Assembly: GCA_949300335.1 (NCBI GenBank)
Contig: CASGDV010000075.1
Location: 23,291 to 87,290 of the forward strand
DNA length: 64,000 bases
Direction: 5' to 3'
Origin: an uncultured Bacteroidales bacterium
GTDB lineage: Bacteria > Bacteroidota > Bacteroidia > Bacteroidales > UBA932
Below, piece after piece: positions 1 through 6,999 of this stretch (within the stretch, counting starts at the first letter, position 1; every line of letters begins with the position of its first letter). Below the pieces are notes generated by a model. It did not search any database. It was not told where the DNA came from and saw only the letters and a program-made list of their open reading frames with translations. Both the position numbers and the translations under genes were made by a program.

Positions 1-1
1 C

Positions 2-1600
2 GTTCATGGAGGGGAACGTGACCTCAGGGGTATGTATCTGTATCCGTTCGCCAGGGTCATAGAAGAGGCGGAGCCTCTGGCAATAATGAGCTGCTACAGT
101 TCATACGACGGAGTGCCTGTTACAGGATCCAGGTATTACATGACGGATATTCTCCGCGGTGAACTCGGCTTCAATGGATATGTATATTCAGACTGGGGAT
201 CTGTCGAGAGACTCAAGTCGTTCCACCATATAGCGCGGGACAATGACGAGGCGGGAAGACTTGCACTGAAGGCCGGAATCGATCTGAATATAGATTCATG
301 CTATGACAATCTGGAAAAGCAGGTCGAGGAAGGTCTTGTCGATGTCGCGGATATCGACAATGCTGTCAGGAGAATCCTGTATGTCAAATTTGCTCTTGGC
401 ATTTTCGACGAACCTAACGGTGATCCGGAAAAGGTAAAGGACGTTGTCCGTTGTCCGGAGCATGTCGCCCTCGCGAAGGAAGTGGCGGATGAAAGTGCCG
501 TGCTGCTTCAGAATAACGGAATCCTTCCACTGGATCTCGAAAAATATGACAGAATCGCTGTCCTGGGTCCTAACAGCAATCAGACCGTATTCGGTGACTA
601 CAGTTGGACGACACCGTATACGAAGGAAGGTGTAACATTGTATCAGGGGCTGAAAAATGTCATAGGCGACAAGGTTGAGCTTGTTCAGGAAGACGGATGT
701 GACTGGTGGAGTCAGGATGATTCAGGTATCGCCAAGGCTGTCGAGGTTGCTGAAAATTGTGATCTTGCAATAGTTGCAGTAGGTACAAGAAGTACGTATC
801 TTGCCAGGAATCCTGACAAGTCTACTTCCGGAGAAGGATATGACCTGTCTTCTCTGGAACTTCCTGGAAAACAGCTGGAACTTCTCAAGGCCGTAAAGAA
901 AACAGGAAAACCGATGGTCGTTGTGTTCCTGTCCGGCAAGCCATTGGTACTTTCATGGCTGAAAGACAATGCCGATGCCATTCTCGTACAATGGTATGCA
1001 GGGGAACAGCAAGGCAATTCGGCTGCGGATATCCTGGCGGGAAATGTCAATCCGTCAGGACGTCTCAATGTGTCATTCCCGCGCAGTACCGGAAATATCC
1101 CGTGTTACTACAACTATTATCCTTATTATGCTGTCAACAGGGAAGATTTCAACCAGGCGGGTACATATGAGAATCCGAAGAGTCATTATGTCTTCGAAGA
1201 ACCGTTTGCATTGTGGAGCTTCGGGTACGGATTGAGCTATACTGATTTCGATTATGTGGATTTTAAGGTTAACAAGGATGTTTTCTCTGCTGACAATGAC
1301 AAGATTGTCGTAGAAGTTGATGTCAGGAACACGGGAGACCGTGCCGGAAAGGAAGTCGTCCAGTTGTATGTCAGGGACATGTTCGCTTCTGTAGTTACAC
1401 CGGTCAAGCAGCTCAAGGCTTTCAGAAAGGTATCCATTGAGTCCGGAGAGACAGAAACGGTAAGGCTTGAGGTTCCCGTCAAAGAACTGTTTGTCATCAA
1501 CGACAGGATGGAACGCGTTGTGGAACCAGGTGAGTTTGAAATCCAGGTCGGCAGTTCATCCGACAATATTCTTTTCAGAAAAGTCGTTGAGGTGAAATAA
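2..1600 (+). CDS. GH3 family beta-glycosidase (5' truncated by window edge)
   Basis: Glycoside hydrolase family 3 enzyme, probably a periplasmic exo-beta-glucosidase or xylosidase. The reading frame is open from base 2, so the first ATG (32) is internal and the N-terminal part of the (beta/alpha)8 domain lies outside the window. Visible: the ERDLRGMYLYPF motif of GH3 domain 1, the catalytic nucleophile Asp in YSDWG (codon 191-193), the alpha/beta sandwich domain (VLGPNS, then SGKPL and WYAGEQQGNSAADILAGNVNPSGRL), and a C-terminal fibronectin-III-like domain with the NTGDRAGKEVVQLYVRD signature. Substrate cannot be read from the sequence. No SusC/SusD or other polysaccharide-utilisation gene follows, so any such locus would lie upstream. 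A hairpin terminator follows the stop codon. Confidence 0.93.
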   Translation, partial: VHGGERDLRGMYLYPFARVIEEAEPLAIMSCYSSYDGVPVTGSRYYMTDILRGELGFNGYVYSDWGSVERLKSFHHIARDNDEAGRLALKAGIDLNIDSCYDNLEKQVEEGLVDVADIDNAVRRILYVKFALGIFDEPNGDPEKVKDVVRCPEHVALAKEVADESAVLLQNNGILPLDLEKYDRIAVLGPNSNQTVFGDYSWTTPYTKEGVTLYQGLKNVIGDKVELVQEDGCDWWSQDDSGIAKAVEVAENCDLAIVAVGTRSTYLARNPDKSTSGEGYDLSSLELPGKQLELLKAVKKTGKPMVVVFLSGKPLVLSWLKDNADAILVQWYAGEQQGNSAADILAGNVNPSGRLNVSFPRSTGNIPCYYNYYPYYAVNREDFNQAGTYENPKSHYVFEEPFALWSFGYGLSYTDFDYVDFKVNKDVFSADNDKIVVEVDVRNTGDRAGKEVVQLYVRDMFASVVTPVKQLKAFRKVSIESGETETVRLEVPVKELFVINDRMERVVEPGEFEIQVGSSSDNILFRKVVEVK

Positions 1601-1641
1601 AGGTCCGGATTTATTGTGATTTTTCCGGGCAATCATGTCAT

Positions 1642-1688
1642 GAGGATGATGGAGGAGCCAAGTGCGGCTTTGGAATCATCCTCTTTTT
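1642..1688 (+). terminator. Rho-independent terminator after the GH3 gene
   Basis: Perfect 9-bp arms GAGGATGAT (1642-1650) and ATCATCCTC (1675-1683), followed by five T. A smaller inner stem (AGCC/GGCT) sits in the loop. It ends the GH3 transcript and separates it from the GIN-protein gene. Confidence 0.75.
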
Positions 1689-1723
1689 ATTTCGGTGAAC
1701 GGACAACGGAGAGATGGAATATT

Positions 1724-1731
1724 TATATTTG
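1724..1731 (+). promoter_or_regulatory. Bacteroidota -7 box (TATATTTG) for the GIN-domain gene
   Basis: Exact match to the Bacteroidota -7 consensus TAnnTTTG, 39 bases before the ATG at 1771. No clear -33 TTG at the usual distance. Confidence 0.45.
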
Positions 1732-1770
1732 CAGTCGAACGATATGAAGCAATTTTAAAGACAGATAAAA

Positions 1771-2613
1771 ATGAATATCAGAAGAAAGCTTATCGGGTTT
1801 GCATGCGTCATTCTGTGCAGCACCAGTACAATGTCCGCAAGGACAATCCGTCCAAGCGGGAATTATATTACGGAAAAGCATCTTATTGGTAATATATCTG
1901 CCATATCCGCGGCTTCATCCATAGATGTTGTATATCACCAGACATCCTGCAGGCCGTATGCCGAAATATATGCTTCGGACAATGTCATGCAATTTGTCCT
2001 GCTGAAGGAGAAAGGGGGAGAACTGACTGTCTGTTATGCGGAGGGGATTGAAATAAGAGGCGAGAGCCGGTGCCGTGTCGATGTTTACTCTCCGTCCGTG
2101 TCTTGTTTTACCACCTATGCGTCAGGTGACATATCCATACCTGAAGGTTTGGATACGGACAGGAATGTGAAGATGAACACCTATGCCAGCGGAGATGTAG
2201 AAGTCCTGGATGTCAATTGCACTGGACTGGAAGCATGTATATATGCCAGCGGGAACATTATGCTGAAGAAGGTATCATGCAGTAATGCCTCATTGTCAAT
2301 TTATGCTTCCGGAGACTGTGGAATTTCAGCATTGGATTGCGAAGGCAAGGGGAAAGCACAAGTCTATGCCAGCGGTGATATCGAGGCATCAGGTGTGTGC
2401 GGCGAAGTCATTCTTGGAAATTTTGCTTCCGGAGATATCGATATGGAGAGCCTGAAGGCAAAGTCGGCAGAAGTTGAGATATTCGGTTCCGGAGATGTTG
2501 TCTGCCATGTCTCCGGTTCCATCATGGCGAAATCGTTCGGCAGCGGAACTCTGACATATTTCGGAAATCCGTCCCGATGCGATACGGAGGGGAAGAATAT
2601 CAACAGAAGATGA
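1771..2613 (+). CDS. Exported GIN-domain (DUF2807) repeat protein
   Basis: 280-residue exported protein of the Bacteroidota GIN/DUF2807 family (named in databases as putative autotransporter adhesin head domain); molecular function unknown. N-terminal signal peptide (residues 1 to about 23, hydrophobic GFACVILCSTS). The body is a run of about eight evenly spaced rungs with the core (Y/F)(A/G)SG(D/N/T): TYASGDI, TYASGDV, IYASGNI, IYASGDC, VYASGDI, FASGDI, FGSGDV, FGSGTL, about 20 residues apart, as expected for a beta-helix or beta-solenoid. The ATG at 1771 follows a TATATTTG promoter-like box. It stands alone between a terminator and the GNAT gene 51 bases downstream. Confidence 0.8.
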   Translation: MNIRRKLIGFACVILCSTSTMSARTIRPSGNYITEKHLIGNISAISAASSIDVVYHQTSCRPYAEIYASDNVMQFVLLKEKGGELTVCYAEGIEIRGESRCRVDVYSPSVSCFTTYASGDISIPEGLDTDRNVKMNTYASGDVEVLDVNCTGLEACIYASGNIMLKKVSCSNASLSIYASGDCGISALDCEGKGKAQVYASGDIEASGVCGEVILGNFASGDIDMESLKAKSAEVEIFGSGDVVCHVSGSIMAKSFGSGTLTYFGNPSRCDTEGKNINRR

Positions 2614-2664
2614 TATTGAAATCAGAGATTCACGACAATTTAATGAACAGGTGAGGAGGTTGCA

Positions 2665-3180
2665 ATGGTAAAGAATCAGACGGAAAAAGCTGACTTGATT
2701 TTGCGAAGGCTCGGGGAAGCGGACATTGACGAGATGCGGAAACTTTTCCGTTCCACCGTACTGGAAGTCAATTCAAGGGACTATACCAGGGAGGAGGTGG
2801 AGGACTGGGCTTCCTGCGGCGACAGCGACGAGCGGTGGAAAGAACTGCTTTCGGATAACCATTATATCGGAGCGTTTGACACTGACGGGCACATGTCTGG
2901 TTTCACATCAATGAACAGGGAAGGTCACCTTCATTCGATGTTTGTCCACAAGGATTGCCAGGGAAGGGGAGTCGCGACGTTTCTGCTTTCCGAAGCGGAG
3001 AGACTGGCTGAGGAATACGGTGCAGAAGAGATTACATGTGAAGTCAGCCTGACTGCAAGGCCCTTCTTTGAAAGAAAAGGTTACGAGGTTGTCAAGATCC
3101 AAAAGGCCCTGGCCAAGAGACTCGAACTGACGAATTTTGTGATGAAGAAAAAAGTGTTATTTCAAACAATATTATTATGA
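2665..3180 (+). CDS. GNAT family N-acetyltransferase
   Basis: 171-residue GCN5-related acetyltransferase; would move an acetyl group from acetyl-CoA to an amine on an unknown acceptor. Visible GNAT features: N-terminal strand ILRRLGEADIDEMRKLF, the core strand HLHSMFVHKDCQGRGVATFLL with the acetyl-CoA pyrophosphate loop (Q/R)xxGxG/A as CQGRGVA, and C-terminal EVSLTARPFFERKGYEV typical of this fold. It resembles the YafP/ElaA-like small stand-alone group. A GAGGAGG stretch 6-12 bases before the ATG is one of the few good Shine-Dalgarno-like sequences here. Its last four bases (ATGA) overlap the start of the downstream lipoprotein, so the two are probably co-translated. Confidence 0.88.
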   Translation: MVKNQTEKADLILRRLGEADIDEMRKLFRSTVLEVNSRDYTREEVEDWASCGDSDERWKELLSDNHYIGAFDTDGHMSGFTSMNREGHLHSMFVHKDCQGRGVATFLLSEAERLAEEYGAEEITCEVSLTARPFFERKGYEVVKIQKALAKRLELTNFVMKKKVLFQTILL

Positions 3181-4112
3181 AAACGGACGTTGTTTCTAAC
3201 TTCATTTTTCTTGTTATTCTGTCATTTGTGACGGGGTGCACTCTCAACGACGAACAGGGCAGGGAAGTGACAGGATACCGCGAGATTGAACTGACCGTGG
3301 CCTCGGAGAAAGTCCCCGGAGTCGTCGGAATAGGAAACAATTCCCTGATGGAACTGTATGCGGTGAAGACGGCAGGTTCCCAGGAGTGGACATCTATGTC
3401 CTCCATAGGGGGCTTCGAGTATGAGGAGGGGACAGAATACAGGATACGCATCAGCGAGACGGACTACCTGGACCACAATATGGGTACACCGTCATGGACC
3501 GAGCGTGAACTGCTGGAGATAATCTCGGAGTCTAATAAAGAGTCCGAAGGACTCCCTGACCATTTCATCCCGGAATGGTTCATTGAAGGGCGTTTCGTCC
3601 CTGAATACAAGTATGCGATAGAGGCGACGGACAAGACCGGAACAGATGAGTATCTTGAAGGCCGCAATCCATTCCCGGAGGACTGCAAGTGCCTGCTGTA
3701 CGGTCCCGGTCTGTCGAAATGGATGATGCTGGATGCTTCCGGTAATATGACTGCAAAAGGTACGATCAGCAAGAAAGGTAAAGAACCTTCCGATATTCCT
3801 GAAGTGTACCGGATACTTCCTCCGGAAGGCGGGCAGCTCTATTCATATATGGAATGGACGTTCCTTGACAAAAAGGGTGAAAAGGAAATATGGCCTCCTT
3901 TCGATGTCTTCATAGCCGAGGCTTCTGCAGACAGGAAATCTTCTCCGATGTCAGGAGAGTTTCAGCCGGAGAATTTCATGACAAAAGATATTGCGCCCCG
4001 AAACTGGGCTCCATATATCTATATCAATCTTACTGACGACTGCAAGGAAAAATTCCCGGAAGCAGGAGTCACGGCTGCTGTAGTTTCCCTGGAACTGGAA
4101 CTTCCGATCTGA
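3177..4112 (+). CDS. Putative lipoprotein with DUF4377-like domain
   Basis: 311-residue predicted lipoprotein. Hydrophobic signal sequence ending in the lipobox-like FVTGC (Cys at about residue 21), so likely anchored in a membrane facing the periplasm. Residues about 50-115 contain GFEYEEGTEYRIRIS preceded by a tryptophan (EWTSMSSI) and followed by ELLEIIS, the pattern I associate with DUF4377, although the usual cysteines of that domain are missing. The remaining 190 residues are not recognised; they include acidic, aromatic beta-rich segments (PEWFIEGRFVPEYKYAIEA). Start overlaps the GNAT stop by ATGA. Convergent with the DUF6624 gene, 26 bases apart. Function unknown. Confidence 0.65.
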   Translation: MKTDVVSNFIFLVILSFVTGCTLNDEQGREVTGYREIELTVASEKVPGVVGIGNNSLMELYAVKTAGSQEWTSMSSIGGFEYEEGTEYRIRISETDYLDHNMGTPSWTERELLEIISESNKESEGLPDHFIPEWFIEGRFVPEYKYAIEATDKTGTDEYLEGRNPFPEDCKCLLYGPGLSKWMMLDASGNMTAKGTISKKGKEPSDIPEVYRILPPEGGQLYSYMEWTFLDKKGEKEIWPPFDVFIAEASADRKSSPMSGEFQPENFMTKDIAPRNWAPYIYINLTDDCKEKFPEAGVTAAVVSLELELPI

Positions 4113-4138
4113 TGGCAGGTCCTGATGTAGACCGGACG

Positions 4139-4834
4139 TCATCTGCCGGACTTCTTAAGAATTCCCCGTCTGTGCATTTCACGGACAGTCAGCTCCGGAT
4201 CATATATCACCTCGAAGCCAGTTGCCGCCTTCAGTGTCAGCATATATTCCTGTATGGTGCCGAGTCCGGCCTGACTGCGGAGAGTGTCAAGCGTTTCCGG
4301 ATCTTCTACAGGCCATATATATATGACCTGGTTGCCGTTCTCCGTTACCGTGTATGACTGTGTCCCGTATTTCTGCGGCTTGCCGCAGTTCATGTTTGCC
4401 CGGTCTTCAAGTACAGCCAGTTCGGAGACTTGGATCAGTCCTCTGGAAGCGGCTTCACGCATGGCGGGCAGGTATTTCAGCTGCTGTCTTGCCTCCGCGT
4501 GGTCTATTATCAGCCATATGGTACCGTATGATTCCGGTCTGAGTCCTTCAGGAAGCCCCTTCCCGAGAAGGCGTGATACGAGCCTGATGTTTTTCCTGTC
4601 TGTCTTTTCTATCTGCCGTGATACCATAATCAGCGAGTCGGCCAGAGATGCCGACATTTCACCGGCTCCTGTCCTTCTTATCAGGTCAAGCTGTATTCTT
4701 CTGTTCTCCTGGTCTCTTGAACGCGCTTCAGACAGAATGGCATCAATATCTGTCATGGACTGCGCTGTGGCGTATCCATATCCCGAGAAAAGCAGTATGG
4801 CAGGCAGAAGATACCGGAGATGTTTCATTTTCAT
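4139..4834 (-). CDS. DUF6624 family exported protein
   Basis: 231-residue protein with an N-terminal signal peptide (LRYLLPAILLFSGYGYATAQ) and a DUF6624-like body: charged DQENRRIQLDLI near the N terminus, WLIIDHAEARQQLKYLPAM in the middle, and ALxDRxNMNCGKPQKYGTQ near the C terminus, a strongly conserved signature of this family. Function unknown; periplasmic location inferred. The start at 4834 (or the second Met at 4828) is preferred over an in-frame Met at 4894 because a TATATTTG promoter-like box lies at 4867-4874 on this strand and the residues before 4834 are not signal-like. Divergent from the histidine kinase gene. Confidence 0.7.
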   Translation of the reverse strand: MKMKHLRYLLPAILLFSGYGYATAQSMTDIDAILSEARSRDQENRRIQLDLIRRTGAGEMSASLADSLIMVSRQIEKTDRKNIRLVSRLLGKGLPEGLRPESYGTIWLIIDHAEARQQLKYLPAMREAASRGLIQVSELAVLEDRANMNCGKPQKYGTQSYTVTENGNQVIYIWPVEDPETLDTLRSQAGLGTIQEYMLTLKAATGFEVIYDPELTVREMHRRGILKKSGR

Positions 4835-4866
4835 TTTTATTAGTCTGCATTTTCGTTGTAACTGGA

Positions 4867-4874
4867 CAAATATA
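4867..4874 (-). promoter_or_regulatory. -7 box (TATATTTG) for the DUF6624 gene
   Basis: Exact TAnnTTTG on the minus strand, 32 bases upstream of the chosen ATG at 4834; it argues against translation beginning at 4894. Confidence 0.45.
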
Positions 4875-4940
4875 TGTTTTTTTCTAAAAATCACATCTGA
4901 ATGTGTTCAGATAATCTTTCGCATTTATTAATTTCGCGTA

Positions 4941-6290
4941 ATGAAATTCATCAGGAAACATATTGTCTCTATCTGTGCCATATTCACCCTTATTGCTGTC
5001 GGATGCTATGAGGGCTACTGGATTCTACGTATGTACAATACGGAAAAGGAGTCTGTCGAATCAATAATCAGCTCTTCGGTCATAGGGGCCGAGGTGGAGG
5101 AATATATCGACAGGATCAGGGCGGGGAACGGCAGGGATACGCTGATGCTGCCCGGTGTCCGCCCAGGAATGAAACCAAGGATATTGTCAATGTCATCAGA
5201 CTCACTGGACGGAAGAATCAATGAAATAAACATATACAAGATCGACAAGAAGGATCTGTCCGGCACCACCGGGACGGGCATGCCGGATATCGGCAGGATA
5301 CAGGACCTGCTGCATTCGTATCTGGACAGCACTGGACTTGACATGAGGTGCCGTCTGGCTTATGAAGGGAACGGAGACGGTGTCATCATGGCTTCCGGCT
5401 TGGAAGACACCACGGACCTATACAGGAACAGCCGAGTGATTCTCACTGTACCTTCAAATGTAAACGACGGGCAATACATAGTGTTTTCCGATTCACTTTC
5501 AGGATATATCGCAGGCAGAATCTCAGGAGTGACGGCAATATCAGCCGGCATCCTGCTGATAATAGCCATGTCTTTCTTCATGATGGACAAGACCATCAGG
5601 AAACGCAGGCGGCTTGATGAGATGAGGAACGATTTCACCCAGAACATCACCCATGAACTGAAGACACCTATTGCAGTGGCATATGCCGCAAGTGACACTC
5701 TGCTGGAATACGGCCTGGGGGACAACCCTGTGAAGCGCAGGGAGTATCTGGAGATAATAAAAGGCCAGCTTGACAGGCTGGGAGGGATGGTGGAAATGAT
5801 CCTGTCCACAACGATGGAGAGCCGCTCCGGTCTCAGGCTGGAATGCTCGGCGGTCCCGGTCAAAGCAATGCTTGAGGCTGCGGCGGACCAGATAAGGATG
5901 GCGGCCGGGAAGAAGTGCGACATAACGGTATCTGCAGTTCCGGACAGTCTCGAGATTACAGTGGACCGCAGACTCATGTCCAGTGTAATCCTCACGATAC
6001 TTGACAATGCGCTGAAATATTCCGGTGACAGTGTGTCCATATCTGTGGAGGCATACCGCAGAGGAGGGAGAACTGTCATAACAATATCCGACAACGGGTT
6101 CGGTATAGCACCGTCCGACCAGAAACACATATTCGAGAAATTCTACAGGGTCCCGACCGGAAACAGGCATGATGTAAAAGGATACGGGATAGGGCTTTTC
6201 TTTGCTAAAAGCATCGTGGAGAAGCACGGAGGCAGGATATCGGTGACCAGCGAACCTGGAAAAGGAAGTTCATTCATTATAGAGTTGTAG
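4941..6290 (+). CDS. Membrane sensor histidine kinase
   Basis: 449-residue two-component sensor kinase. Two membrane segments (about residues 7-27 and 195-215) enclose a periplasmic sensor region of roughly 165 residues with no recognised domain. The HisKA dimerisation domain carries the phospho-acceptor His238 in the H box (NITHELKTP). The HATPase domain has the N box (LTILDNALKYS), G1 (DNGFGIAPSD), F box (IFEKFYRV) and G2 (GYGIGLFFAKSIVEKHGG). There is no receiver domain, so it is a classic kinase rather than a hybrid. The response regulator starts one base after the stop codon, so kinase comes first in the operon. Signal unknown; the facing GLPGLI/TonB-receptor-like genes are possible but unproven targets. 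Confidence 0.95.
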   Translation: MKFIRKHIVSICAIFTLIAVGCYEGYWILRMYNTEKESVESIISSSVIGAEVEEYIDRIRAGNGRDTLMLPGVRPGMKPRILSMSSDSLDGRINEINIYKIDKKDLSGTTGTGMPDIGRIQDLLHSYLDSTGLDMRCRLAYEGNGDGVIMASGLEDTTDLYRNSRVILTVPSNVNDGQYIVFSDSLSGYIAGRISGVTAISAGILLIIAMSFFMMDKTIRKRRRLDEMRNDFTQNITHELKTPIAVAYAASDTLLEYGLGDNPVKRREYLEIIKGQLDRLGGMVEMILSTTMESRSGLRLECSAVPVKAMLEAAADQIRMAAGKKCDITVSAVPDSLEITVDRRLMSSVILTILDNALKYSGDSVSISVEAYRRGGRTVITISDNGFGIAPSDQKHIFEKFYRVPTGNRHDVKGYGIGLFFAKSIVEKHGGRISVTSEPGKGSSFIIEL

Positions 6291-6291
6291 T

Positions 6292-6999
6292 ATGGAGAAG
6301 ATTTCTGTTCTGCTTGTAGAAGATGAGACCACACTGGCCGGAATCATCAAGGATGCCCTTGAGGCTGATAACTTCACTGTCAGGATAGCTTCCGACGGTG
6401 TAGCAGGCCTGGACCTGTTCTCCGAGTCCAGGCCTGACATAATCGTGTCCGATGTCATGATGCCAAGGCTGTCAGGTTTTGAAATGGTACAGAAAATACG
6501 GCAGACAGGTGACAATACCCCGGTGCTCTTCCTTACGGCAAAGACTTCGGTCGATGATGTAGTGGAAGGATTCGGGGCCGGCGGAAATGACTATCTGAAA
6601 AAGCCGTTCGGAATGAAGGAGCTGGTCGTCCGGATAATGGCGCTCCTGGGAAGAGTCGGCATGAATAACGTCCAGGGAAAGGACTCCACATCGGAGTACA
6701 CAGTCGGGCAGTATCTGTTCGTCCCGGCAAGAAGGCTCCTGACTTATCTTCCCGACGGAGAAAAGACGGAACTCCCCAACAGGGAGAGTGAAATCCTTGA
6801 ACGGCTGTGCACAAGCAGGAACAATGTGCTGCCCACAAAGGAGATTCTGCTTGACCTTTGGGGGGATGATGACTTCTTCAGCACGCGCAGTTTCCAAGTC
6901 CTCATTTCAAGGTTAAGGCGCCGTCTGTCGAAGGACTCCGGGATCAGCATTGTGAATTTCAGAGGGGAGGGCTATAAGCTTATCTGCGGCACGGGCTAG
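6292..6999 (+). CDS. OmpR/PhoB-family response regulator
   Basis: 235-residue DNA-binding response regulator, cognate to the kinase immediately upstream. Receiver domain, residues 1-120: acidic pair Glu10-Asp11 (LVEDE), phospho-acceptor Asp54 (IIVSDVMMP), conserved Thr in FLTAKT and Lys in YLKKPFG. C-terminal winged helix, residues about 135-233: LPNRESEILERL, the DLWGDDDFFSTRSFQVLISRLRRRL recognition region and the wing INFRGEGYKL. The stop codon shares the tetramer CTAG (6996-6999) with the stop codon of the convergent receptor-like gene, so there is no space for a terminator between them. Confidence 0.95.
   Translation: MEKISVLLVEDETTLAGIIKDALEADNFTVRIASDGVAGLDLFSESRPDIIVSDVMMPRLSGFEMVQKIRQTGDNTPVLFLTAKTSVDDVVEGFGAGGNDYLKKPFGMKELVVRIMALLGRVGMNNVQGKDSTSEYTVGQYLFVPARRLLTYLPDGEKTELPNRESEILERLCTSRNNVLPTKEILLDLWGDDDFFSTRSFQVLISRLRRRLSKDSGISIVNFRGEGYKLICGTG

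Noticed and set aside
5360-6227. Two open frames of about 230-256 codons opposite the histidine kinase
   Set aside because: They lie wholly under a gene with all kinase motifs and have no recognisable protein features.
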